Assembly (NCBI GenBank): GCA_910589315.1
Contig: CAJUTB010000010.1
Span: 4,986-68,985 of the forward strand
DNA length: 64,000 nt
Reading direction: 5' to 3'
From: an uncultured Oscillibacter sp.
GTDB lineage: Bacteria; Bacillota; Clostridia; Oscillospirales; Oscillospiraceae
Shown here: piece after piece, positions 8,013-15,719 of the stretch
How positions within the stretch are numbered: the first letter of the stretch is position 1
How the letters are laid out: every line of letters begins with the position of its first letter
Notes under the pieces: model-generated
The model's input: only the letters and a program-made list of their open reading frames with translations
The model's database searches: none
What the model was told of the DNA's origin: nothing
Made by a program: the position numbers and the translations under genes

Positions 8013-9149
8013 TTACGACTCAAAATTCGCCTGGACCTGCATTTCCTTGCCCCAGAGCATACACTTGCCCTTGGCGAAAACGGAGTCAACGTTCAGGTCT
8101 TCGTCCAGCAGAACAAGGTCGGCGTCGGACCCTTCCGCAAGACAGCCCTTAGCGGGATAAAGCCCCAGAGCCTTGGCGACGTTTTCCGTTGCCGGGGCCA
8201 ATGCCTTTTCCAGCGGATACCCATGGATCTGCACCATGGCGCGGACGGTTTCATGCAGCGCGCTGATGGCGGCGGCCCGGATGCCCACCAGTTCCTTTTT
8301 CTCGTTCCAGACCGGCAGACTGCCGTTACTGTCCGTGCTGATGGTCACAAGCCCCTCCGGGGCCTCGCCGATGGCTCGAATCAGCAGAGCCGTGCGGTTG
8401 GCCATATCCTCCGGGTCGCAGGTAAAATCGACGTATCCGCCTTGTTTGGCAAAGCGAATGGCGGAATCGTACTTGTTCGCCAGATGAGTGGGGCGGAAGT
8501 TCCAGATGGGAATTTCCGTTTCTGCCACGATATCAAAGAGCATATCCAGCTCGGCCTTGCCGGCACCGGTGTGGAGGTGGACAATGCCGGGCTTGCCGGA
8601 GAGCATTCCGGCTATTCGGGCGTCGGAAGCCAGCTTGATGAGGGATTCCTTGGTCATGTTGCTGGAACGGTGGTCGGAAATGGCGATTTTTACGCCAATA
8701 ATCTCGTCGATGAACACGATGTCGTTGATAACGCTGCCAGTCAGGGTGGGAGAGGGATAGCTGTAATTACCGGTGAGACAATAAGCCGTGAGGCCGAATT
8801 CCCGCAGGGCCTTGGTTTTCGCCACCAGATTCGCCACGCTGCGGGTGGCACCGTCGGTTCCCAGCAGCCCCACCAAGGTGGTAACGCCCGCTTTCACCGG
8901 TTCGCTGAACTTCAGCGGGGGGACCTGGGTGATAAAACTGCCCTCGCCGCCGCCGCCCACCACATGGACGTGCTGGTCAATGTAACCGGGAATGGCGGTT
9001 TTGCCGCCGCCGTCCAGAATCTGCAAGCCGTCATAGGCGCAGTCGATTTTGTCCGCAATGCGCTCAACCTTCTGATTGGCAAGCAGAATTTCGCTGGGCC
9101 TCCAGGCCCCGTCCCGGTAGGCGTTTACGTTTTTCAAAAGCTGTAGCAT
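8013..9149 (-). CDS. iadA: Isoaspartyl dipeptidase (beta-aspartyl peptidase, M38)
   Basis: A 378-residue metal-dependent amidohydrolase close to the family length of about 390. The family signature GYIDQHVHVVGGGGEG supplies the HxH metal ligands (His60, His62); VKIAISDHRSS contains the Lys expected to be carboxylated; HLHTGAG and RPTH give further His ligands; STDSNGSLP holds the catalytic Asp. The enzyme removes N-terminal isoaspartyl residues from dipeptides formed by protein damage and releases aspartate. Cytosolic. It lies 21 bases after... the D-aminoacylase stop is just upstream on the minus strand, so the two are co-transcribed. Confidence 0.93.
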   Translation of the reverse strand: MLQLLKNVNAYRDGAWRPSEILLANQKVERIADKIDCAYDGLQILDGGGKTAIPGYIDQHVHVVGGGGEGSFITQVPPLKFSEPVKAGVTTLVGLLGTDGATRSVANLVAKTKALREFGLTAYCLTGNYSYPSPTLTGSVINDIVFIDEIIGVKIAISDHRSSNMTKESLIKLASDARIAGMLSGKPGIVHLHTGAGKAELDMLFDIVAETEIPIWNFRPTHLANKYDSAIRFAKQGGYVDFTCDPEDMANRTALLIRAIGEAPEGLVTISTDSNGSLPVWNEKKELVGIRAAAISALHETVRAMVQIHGYPLEKALAPATENVAKALGLYPAKGCLAEGSDADLVLLDEDLNVDSVFAKGKCMLWGKEMQVQANFES

Positions 9150-9170
9150 GATGAGAGAACCCTCCTTTGT

Positions 9171-10523
9171 TTATTTCCGCAGGCTGCGGCCCAAACGGCC
9201 GTTTATGATTTTGCCGTGGTCCATGGCGATCTGTCCATTGATCAGAACGTAATCAATCCCCTCCGGGGGAAGGTTGGGCTGGTCAAACGTGGCCTTGTCC
9301 GCAATTGTGTCCAGATCGAAAATCAAAATATCGGCGTCCGAGCCGGGGCGGAGGGTTCCTTTTTTGTGCAGTCCCAGCTTTGCCGCGGGCATGGCGGTCA
9401 TTTTTGAGATCGCGTCGTCCAGGCTCAGCCGTCCGGTTTGGACGTAGTTCCGCAGGAAGCGGGGGAAGGTCCCGGCAGCCCGGGGATGGCCCTGACCGCC
9501 GCTCATAAGGCCGTCGCTGGCCAGCATGATATTCGGATGCAGAAGGGCCATGTCCACATCCTCCGGCTTCATTACGTGACAGACCGTGATGGTGCGGGGG
9601 GCCTCGGCGCGAAGCTCCCGGAACATGTCTTCGTCGCACCGCTGGCCCTTGTATTTGCCGTCGCAGATTTCAATAACGGAGTAATCGGCGTGATACCGCT
9701 CCAAAAAGCCCTCGTCATAAGTGGTTTCCCCGATGCGGGTGCTGAAGGCATAGTAAGGATAGCAGTCGCCGGAGAGGTCCATTCCGTTGGCGCGGGAGCG
9801 GTCCATCAGCTCCAGGAGCCGTTCCATCTGCCCAAAACCGCCCATACTGCCGACGTGGGAATTCTGGACGGGTACATCCAGCCTTCGGCCGATCTCAAAG
9901 AGCTCGTTGACCGCGCTGAATATGAATTCCGCGTCGTCCCGGACATGGGCGGCGACAAATTTGCCCGCCTTTTTGCAGCCCCGTGCGGTCTCCACCATTT
10001 CCTCCATGGAAATGCCGGGGACGTAGCGGATGCCGAAGGACACGCCGAAACAGCCCGCCTCCAGGGCGTCCTGGGTCATGGCGGAGAGTTTTTTCAGTTC
10101 CTCGGGCGTAATAGGGGAGTATTTGTCCCCGTGGCCCGCCGCTTCCCGGAAAAAGGTGTGTCCGGCCAGAAGCCCCATGTTGACGGCTCCGCCGTCCCGG
10201 TCCATGAGGTCCAGATATTTCGCCGGGTCTACGGTGTTAATGCCGCAGTTGCCGCCCACGGCCGTCGTAACGCCCATGCGGAGCATGGACTGGGTAATGT
10301 CCGGAATCAGGCGGTCGTGCTCTGCGTCATAGGGGTCTTCGTGCATATGGATGTCCAGAAATCCGGGACAGACATACTTGCCGGAGGCATCCAGAACCAC
10401 ATCCGCCTCCGGCGTGTCCGCCGTGAAGGCGAGGACGGTTCCATCCTCTAAAAGCAGATTGTTTTTTGAATGAATCCGGCTGGCGGGGTCGATAATCGTA
10501 CCGTTTTGAATCAGCGTTTTCAT
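9171..10523 (-). CDS. N-acyl-D-amino-acid deacylase (D-aminoacylase family)
   Basis: A 450-residue amidohydrolase of the D-aminoacylase/N-acyl-D-glutamate deacylase family. LDIHMHEDPYD (His59, His61) gives the HxH motif, followed by GVTTAVGGNCG (with a Cys that in the family can bind zinc), HVRDDAE, NSHVGSMG and a C-terminal SDGLMSGGQGHPR block typical of this family. It would release D-amino acids or other residues from N-acyl forms. ATG 10523 is chosen because AAAGGTG lies six bases upstream; the in-frame ATG at 10538 abuts its Shine-Dalgarno. It begins 4 bases after the lysA stop. Confidence 0.88.
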   Translation of the reverse strand: MKTLIQNGTIIDPASRIHSKNNLLLEDGTVLAFTADTPEADVVLDASGKYVCPGFLDIHMHEDPYDAEHDRLIPDITQSMLRMGVTTAVGGNCGINTVDPAKYLDLMDRDGGAVNMGLLAGHTFFREAAGHGDKYSPITPEELKKLSAMTQDALEAGCFGVSFGIRYVPGISMEEMVETARGCKKAGKFVAAHVRDDAEFIFSAVNELFEIGRRLDVPVQNSHVGSMGGFGQMERLLELMDRSRANGMDLSGDCYPYYAFSTRIGETTYDEGFLERYHADYSVIEICDGKYKGQRCDEDMFRELRAEAPRTITVCHVMKPEDVDMALLHPNIMLASDGLMSGGQGHPRAAGTFPRFLRNYVQTGRLSLDDAISKMTAMPAAKLGLHKKGTLRPGSDADILIFDLDTIADKATFDQPNLPPEGIDYVLINGQIAMDHGKIINGRLGRSLRK

Positions 10524-10527
10524 GGCT

Positions 10528-11874
10528 TCACCTTTCATCCCCTTTCAAAGTGTCCGGAATGAGCTGGCAGGCGGTCACATCCTCCCAGGTCTGCCGCCGG
10601 ACCATACATTCGTCCCGCCCGTTCCGCACCAGAACCACTGCGGGAACCGGTATGCTGTTGTAATTGCTGGCCATGGTGTAGCCGTATGCGCCGGTGGAGA
10701 ATACCGCGAGAAGATCGCCGCGCTCCGCCCTGGGTAGTTCGGCATCCTTCATGATAATGTCGCCGCTCTCGCAGCATTTACCGCACACGGTTACGGTTTC
10801 TTCCGGGGGCTGTCCCGCTTTGTTTGCCAGGATGCCCCGGTAAACCGCCTGATACAGCGCGGGACGGATATTGTCCGTCATGCCGCCGTCCACCGAGACA
10901 TATTTTCGGCTGCCCACGACCTCTTTGCCGTCCGTCGAAAGATATTTTCGGACGCCCTTGATTTCTTTGATGGAACCGATTGTATAAAGGGTTATGGCGG
11001 CGTCGCCTGCAATGCTCCGGCCCGGTTCCACCACCAACGCCGGACGGGGAAGGCCCATTTCGTCAAAGCGCGCGGCAATCAGCTCCATCATTGGGTCCAG
11101 ATAATAGCGGTAGGGTCTGCGTTCCTCCGTAGTGTAGGTGATGCCGAAGCCGCCCCCCAGATTCAGCTCCTGAACACCGACGCCATAACGGTCCTTTACC
11201 TGCCGGACCAGCTCCAGCACCGCGCTGGCCGCCTGTTTGTAGGGTTCGCACTCGAAAAGCTGGGAGCCGATGTGGAAGTGAAAGCCCAGGAAATCCACAT
11301 AAGGCGACCGGATGGCCGCTTCTACCGCGGGATAAATTACGTCCTCATCCAGCGGGAAACCGAATTTTGAGTCCTTTTTGCCGGTAACGATATAGTCGTG
11401 ACTGTCGGCCTTCACGCCGGGCGTCACCCGGTAAAGAACCTTCATGCGCCTGCCCTTGGCCTGGCAGATAGCCTCGATGTCTTCCAGCTCATGCGCGCCG
11501 TCGACAATGATCCGGCCCACGCCGTTTTCGACGGCCAGTTCCAGTTCGTCAAGGAGCTTATTGTTTCCGTTGAACTCGATCCGTTCCGCCGGAAAACCGG
11601 CCGCCAGGGCGGTGCGCAGCTCGCCGCCGGAAACAACGTCCAGACACATCCCAGCCTGGGCAACCAGACGGGCCATGCCCAGGCAGAAAAAGGATTTGGC
11701 GGCGTAGGCCACCCGTGCGCCGGGCCAGCGTTCGATAAAATCCCGCCGCAGCTCCGCAAACCGCGCCTCTATGGCGGTCTGTGAATAAACATACAGAGGC
11801 GTTCCGTATTTTTGGGCCAGCCGGGTTGTGTCGCAGCCGTCAAAAAAGGGCGTTCCGTTTCTGGTTTCGATCAT
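10528..11874 (-). CDS. lysA: Diaminopimelate decarboxylase
   Basis: A 448-residue fold-type III PLP enzyme catalysing meso-diaminopimelate to L-lysine. Seen: AYAAKSFF (PLP Lys), HFHIGSQ, GGGFGITY, EPGRSIAG, CESGD with the active-site Cys, and a C-terminal YGYTMASNYN block. The start at 11874 has GAGAGGA seven bases upstream; longer in-frame sequence upstream is not protein-like. Compared with typical LysA, it carries about 14 extra residues formed by a near-duplicated segment (RKYLSTDGKEV / RKYVSVDGGMT). It is the first gene of a set with D-aminoacylase and isoaspartyl dipeptidase, an unusual setting for lysA. No lysine riboswitch is apparent in the leader. Confidence 0.93.
   Translation of the reverse strand: MIETRNGTPFFDGCDTTRLAQKYGTPLYVYSQTAIEARFAELRRDFIERWPGARVAYAAKSFFCLGMARLVAQAGMCLDVVSGGELRTALAAGFPAERIEFNGNNKLLDELELAVENGVGRIIVDGAHELEDIEAICQAKGRRMKVLYRVTPGVKADSHDYIVTGKKDSKFGFPLDEDVIYPAVEAAIRSPYVDFLGFHFHIGSQLFECEPYKQAASAVLELVRQVKDRYGVGVQELNLGGGFGITYTTEERRPYRYYLDPMMELIAARFDEMGLPRPALVVEPGRSIAGDAAITLYTIGSIKEIKGVRKYLSTDGKEVVGSRKYVSVDGGMTDNIRPALYQAVYRGILANKAGQPPEETVTVCGKCCESGDIIMKDAELPRAERGDLLAVFSTGAYGYTMASNYNSIPVPAVVLVRNGRDECMVRRQTWEDVTACQLIPDTLKGDER
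10900..10950 (-). repeat. 42-bp tandem partial duplication inside lysA
   Basis: The nonamer CGAAAATAT (minus strand) occurs at 10942-10950 and again exactly 42 bases later at 10900-10908, in the same codon phase. The surrounding codons spell the similar peptides RKYLSTDG and RKYVSVDG. The copies have diverged at several positions, so the duplication is old or selected. Confidence 0.55.
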
Positions 11875-11921
11875 ATTCCAATCCTCTCCCATTCCTCTTT
11901 TGTTTTCTTGGGTTTCCCATT

Positions 11922-11949
11922 TTTGTAAGATTTTCACTTGTTTTTGCAA
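11922..11949 (-). promoter_or_regulatory. Weak candidate promoter of lysA
   Basis: TTGCAA (11944-11949), 16-base gap, TACAAA (11922-11927) on the minus strand, about 50 bases before the lysA ATG. Each hexamer matches consensus at only four positions. Confidence 0.3.
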
Positions 11950-12018
11950 GGTTTTTGAAAGAAAACAGGCTGTGGAATTATTTTCCAGAAAATCGCGGAA
12001 ACCGTTTTGAAGCCAAGA

Positions 12019-12057
12019 AAAACCAGCAGGTGTCAAAGGATCGGGCCTGCTGGTTTT
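12019..12057 (-). terminator. Rho-independent terminator after GerMN gene
   Basis: Twelve-base arms (12019-12030 and 12046-12057) with a 15-base loop. On the minus strand the stem CCTGCTGG runs into TTTTTC. It separates the comEA-like/two-component/GerMN transcript from lysA. A second, smaller 7-base hairpin lies just before it (12087-12111). The remainder of 11875-12183 holds only the lysA leader. Confidence 0.8.
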
Positions 12058-12183
12058 CTGTACGTTTGAAAGGTATTTTCTCCCATCCTGGAACCTGGAA
12101 ACCATTCCAGGCGGAAGGGCTTTTCAACGTCCCATTTTCGATTTTCTTCCTACATTATCACACTTTTTCCAGTTTTGCAATCT

Positions 12184-13083
12184 TTATGATGAAATTGGAT
12201 AAAATTTTTCCGCAGTGACCGGCGCGAAATCGTCGCTGAATTCGCCGTCCACCAAAAACCACGTCTCGTTTACGCTCTCCAAGGAACACATCGAACGGCC
12301 CAACGCCTGAATGGCGGTTTGCAAATTCTCCGTGCCGTTTTCCATCTGCGCGGCGGAAAGATTGACGTAGCAAATGCCGTCCTCCTGCCATACGGCGTTA
12401 AGCTGGAAGCCCTCCGGCAGCGCGGGAGACAAATCCCGGTTTTCCGGGCCGCGCTCCAGGGCTTTGGCCGCCGCGCCAACCTGCGTATCGCCCTCGTAAA
12501 GCTCCAAGAGGCGGTTTTCCGGCGTCAGCGCGCCGTCACTGTTCAGGAAGTACAGGGTTGCGGGGACGGTGCGGAGAACGTCTTCTTCTTGGGAGAGCAA
12601 CGCTTCCCGGCTGAGAAACACCTGCTTTTCCCGGTACGCCAGTTCCTGGCCCAAAACGGTGATCTGAACCGCCACGATTTCTGGAATCTGGGTAAGCGTC
12701 AGGGTGATGGCGTAGTCCGCCATGGTCAGAGATACGCCGGAAAGGCTGCTGTATGCCGCCGATAAATCCACCACGGCGCGGCGGCCCGTCAGTTCCAGGG
12801 ATAGCAGGGACGTTCCGGCGGGAATGGCGCTTTTCAGCGTCTCATCCCGGGGTCCCTTCAACAGCTCGGACATCAGCGTCTCCGCCAATTCCCGCGGGTC
12901 GTTTCCAGCGGTCAGATATATATGCTCGGTTTGAAGCGCGCCGCCGCCGGCGGCAGCGTTCAGGTTTGATTCCTGAAAATAGAGGTCGTATCCGTCCGGC
13001 ACATTTTCTGCGGAGGCGCAGGCGCACAGCAGCAACAGCGGCAGAAGGTATACGAAAGCGGCCAGACGTTTGGTCAGCGTCAT
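12184..13083 (-). CDS. GerMN-domain lipoprotein
   Basis: A 299-residue exported protein: short basic N-terminus, hydrophobic LPLLLLCAC with a lipobox-like Cys at 20 or 22, then two tandem GerMN-type domains (about residues 50-160 and 175-290), each with a hydrophobic-beta / VVDLSAAY or CYVNLSAA pattern and a TLTQIPEI-like helix. GerM-type proteins act at the cell envelope in sporulation, germination or peptidoglycan remodelling. It starts inside the end of the sensor kinase gene (ATGA overlap), so it is the last gene of the two-component operon. A role as envelope output or as a partner of the kinase is inference. Confidence 0.85.
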   Translation of the reverse strand: MTLTKRLAAFVYLLPLLLLCACASAENVPDGYDLYFQESNLNAAAGGGALQTEHIYLTAGNDPRELAETLMSELLKGPRDETLKSAIPAGTSLLSLELTGRRAVVDLSAAYSSLSGVSLTMADYAITLTLTQIPEIVAVQITVLGQELAYREKQVFLSREALLSQEEDVLRTVPATLYFLNSDGALTPENRLLELYEGDTQVGAAAKALERGPENRDLSPALPEGFQLNAVWQEDGICYVNLSAAQMENGTENLQTAIQALGRSMCSLESVNETWFLVDGEFSDDFAPVTAEKFYPISS

Positions 13084-14525
13084 AGGGGATTTCCTCCTTC
13101 CATGCGGCTCAGGCGGGGCCAGCGAACCGTAAAGATGGAACCGCCGCCGGGACGGTTCGCGGCCTCTACCGTGCCGCCCCGGCGTTTCACGGTGTCGCTG
13201 ACGATGGAAAGACCCAGACCGGTGCCGCCTGCCGCACGGGACCGGGCTTTGTCCACCCGGTAAAAGCGTTCAAAAATACGTGGGAGGTCGGCTTCGGGAA
13301 TTCCAACGCCGTTATCGGCTACGGACAGCATAACCTGATCTCCCTCCAGCCCCAGAGAGACTTGCACAAACCCGCCTGCGGAGGAGTATTTGACGGCGTT
13401 GTCCGTCAGGTTGTAAATTACCTGATGAATCTCGTCCCTTGTGGCCAGAACGGTACAGCCCTCGGCGGCGGAATAGGTGAGATCGACGCCTTTTTCCTGG
13501 GCGACAAGGCTCATCATACGCATAACCTGTTCCAAAACCGGGAGGACATCCACGTCCGTCGTGGGTTCCAAAATGCCGTTATCCAGGCGGGTGAGGCGGA
13601 GGAGGTCTTCGGTGATGCGGGAGAGCCGTTCCGCCTCGCGGCCAATATCGGAGACAAATTCCCGTGTGGTATCCAGGTCGATGTTTTCCGTTTGCAGGAT
13701 GGAGTCGGAGAGGAGGCGGATGGCGGCAAGGGGGGTTTTCAATTCGTGAGAGGCGTCGGAGACAAAGCGGCGGCGGGCCGTCTCTGTGGTTTGGAGACGG
13801 TCGGTGAGACTGTTGAATTCCTCGCCAATCTGGGCAATTTCGTCCCGGCCCCGGATTTCGGCGCGGTGGCTGTACGCGCCTTCCCGAACTTCCCGGATGG
13901 CTGTCAGAAGGAGTCCGATCTTTTGTGTCAGAGCTTTGGAGAGGATCAGACTCAAAACCATAACCACTGCGCCGGTTACGGCGGAAATGCGCAGAAGATT
14001 GCTTTGCAGGTTGGAGAGCAGGACGGCCTGTTCGGTGTCGTATTCGTAGGCATAAACCGCGCCGATGATCTGATTCTGATACAAAACCGGCGAGGCGGCG
14101 CGGCTGCGGAAGGCTCCGCCCTGATAGGTGCAGCTGGATGCGTCCAGTCCCATGAGAGCCTGGACGATTTCGGCAAACAGTGCGTAATCACCTACGGCGC
14201 TGCCGGTCTCGCGGGAGTCGTACAGCACCAAACCGGCGCCGTCCGTCACCATAATGCGGGAAAAGGTGGTTTCCTGGGTGATCGCCATGGCGTTGGCGAC
14301 ATTTTCTTCCGTGAGACGGTCCAGGCCGGAGAGGGAGTTGATCATGACAGAAATGCCGCTTTGCATGGTGGCGGTCTTGGAGCGGAATACCAAATCCTCC
14401 GACGCCAGAAGGGGATAGGTATTCAACAGAAGAAGAACGCCGACGATGACCAAAATGTAACTCAGCCCAAACCGAAACTGAAGGCTGTCCCACAGGGTTC
14501 GCTTATTCTTTGAAATAATAACCAA
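13080..14525 (-). CDS. Sensor histidine kinase (HAMP, HisKA, HATPase)
   Basis: About 480 residues. Two membrane helices (residues about 18-41 and 180-202) flank an extracellular sensor domain; then a HAMP domain (about 203-255), HisKA box FVSDASHELKTPLAAIR with the phospho-acceptor His, and a HATPase_c domain with NLTDNAVKY, DNGVGIPE and GGTGLGLSI. The layout is PhoR/WalK-like. The start is odd: an in-frame TGA lies upstream, and the first possible initiator is TTG at 14525, which directly abuts GGGGAG. It therefore overlaps the response regulator by 23 bases and is likely to be translationally coupled. The true start could be a few codons downstream. Confidence 0.92.
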   Translation of the reverse strand: MVIISKNKRTLWDSLQFRFGLSYILVIVGVLLLLNTYPLLASEDLVFRSKTATMQSGISVMINSLSGLDRLTEENVANAMAITQETTFSRIMVTDGAGLVLYDSRETGSAVGDYALFAEIVQALMGLDASSCTYQGGAFRSRAASPVLYQNQIIGAVYAYEYDTEQAVLLSNLQSNLLRISAVTGAVVMVLSLILSKALTQKIGLLLTAIREVREGAYSHRAEIRGRDEIAQIGEEFNSLTDRLQTTETARRRFVSDASHELKTPLAAIRLLSDSILQTENIDLDTTREFVSDIGREAERLSRITEDLLRLTRLDNGILEPTTDVDVLPVLEQVMRMMSLVAQEKGVDLTYSAAEGCTVLATRDEIHQVIYNLTDNAVKYSSAGGFVQVSLGLEGDQVMLSVADNGVGIPEADLPRIFERFYRVDKARSRAAGGTGLGLSIVSDTVKRRGGTVEAANRPGGGSIFTVRWPRLSRMEGGNPL

Positions 14526-15180
14526 CTCCCCACTTGGTCATGATATGGTCCGGTTCCGCCGGGTTCTGCTCCAGCTTCTCCCGGAGACGGCGGATGTGAA
14601 CGTCTACGGTGCGGTAATCCCCTGCGTAACTGTATCCCCAGACAACATTCATCAGATTTTCCCGGCTGTACACACGACGGGGGTTGCGCATGAGGAGTTC
14701 GATGAGATCGTATTCCTTCGCGGTAAGGTCGACGGTTTCTCCGTCCCGGACGGCGACGCGGGCTTCCATATCCAAAGAGAGACCGCCGGCGGTCAAAATG
14801 CTTCCGCGGGTGCGCTGGACGCCGGCAGCCCGGCGGAGAAGGGCGCGGACACGGGCTTTCAATTCCAAAATATTAAAGGGCTTCGTCAAATAATCATCTG
14901 CGCCGCACTCGAAGCCCATCAGCTTATCCGCGTCCTCACTCTTGGCGGTAAGCATAATAACCGGAACGTTGGAAAACTCCCGGATACGCATACAGGCTTC
15001 CAAACCGTCCAACTCCGGCATCATTAGATCCAGGATGATCAGATCAAAATGTCCTTCCCGCGCAAGGTCCACGGCCGCTGCGCCGTCGTAGGCGCATTCC
15101 ACCTCATACCCCTCGTTTTCCAGATTGAATTTCATCCCTTTTACCAGGGTGCGCTCGTCGTCTACTACCAATATTTTCAT
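14503..15180 (-). CDS. OmpR/PhoB-family response regulator
   Basis: A 225-residue regulator: receiver domain (residues 1-115) with the acidic pair Asp7-Asp8, phospho-acceptor Asp51 in LIILDLMMPELDG, Thr in MLTAK and Lys in YLTKPFN; C-terminal winged helix (130-225) with VDLTAKEYDLIELLMRNP and YRTVDVHIRRLREKL. Partner of the kinase downstream (23-base overlap). Its ATG overlaps the stop of the comEA-like gene by 4 bases. Targets are not visible, but the GerMN gene in the same operon suggests an envelope function. Confidence 0.95.
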   Translation of the reverse strand: MKILVVDDERTLVKGMKFNLENEGYEVECAYDGAAAVDLAREGHFDLIILDLMMPELDGLEACMRIREFSNVPVIMLTAKSEDADKLMGFECGADDYLTKPFNILELKARVRALLRRAAGVQRTRGSILTAGGLSLDMEARVAVRDGETVDLTAKEYDLIELLMRNPRRVYSRENLMNVVWGYSYAGDYRTVDVHIRRLREKLEQNPAEPDHIMTKWGVGYYFKE

Positions 15181-15554
15181 TCCTTGGGTTCCTCCACTGT
15201 TACAAGTCCTTCCAAATCCGCGAGCTTGAATTCGCCAATGCCAGAGACATTCGTCAGCGCGTCAACCGTTTGGAAGGGGCCGTTTTGTGCGCGATACTCT
15301 ACAATCCGCCGGGCCAGAGCTTCTCCAATACCCGGCAGAGCGGTCAGTTCTTCGATGGTTGCGGTGTTCAGATTCAGGGGCGTGATATCCGGCTGGATGG
15401 TTTCCGAAGGAACGGTAAACTCAACTTCCATGCCGGAGGGACCCTCCATGGCGGCGCGGTCGCGGAGGTGGAGCGTGAGCAAGAGACAGAGAAACAGTGC
15501 GGTGAGGGCGAGGAGAAGATATTCTGCCCGGGCGATTTTTCTTTGAGGGTCCAC
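15177..15554 (-). CDS. ComEA-like helix-hairpin-helix DNA-binding protein
   Basis: A 125-residue protein with an N-terminal membrane anchor (residues 12-30), a short linker and a C-terminal tandem HhH domain, LNLNTATIEELTALPGIG then VSGIGEFKLADL. This is the layout of ComEA, the membrane DNA receptor of competence, although many such proteins occur without other competence genes, as here. The start is GTG at 15554 with AAGGAAG seven bases upstream. It heads the operon with the two-component system and GerMN genes, with a 4-base overlap to the response regulator. Confidence 0.85.
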   Translation of the reverse strand: MDPQRKIARAEYLLLALTALFLCLLLTLHLRDRAAMEGPSGMEVEFTVPSETIQPDITPLNLNTATIEELTALPGIGEALARRIVEYRAQNGPFQTVDALTNVSGIGEFKLADLEGLVTVEEPKE

Positions 15555-15719
15555 GGTTGCACTTCCTTATTTTTTTTGGTATACTTGTTAAAAGTTTCGC
15601 CCGCCTTTACAAAGGCGGCGGGGTGCGGGGCGGGGCCCCGCGCCGGAGCTTGAGGCGGGAGCCTCAAAAAAGCAGGGTGACGGACAAGCATAGTATAACA
15701 TACTTTATGGGGGATGGAT

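Noticed and set aside
11875..12016. Lysine riboswitch before lysA
   Set aside because: The leader is short, A/T-rich and shows no L-box core sequences or long helices; only a weak promoter is apparent.
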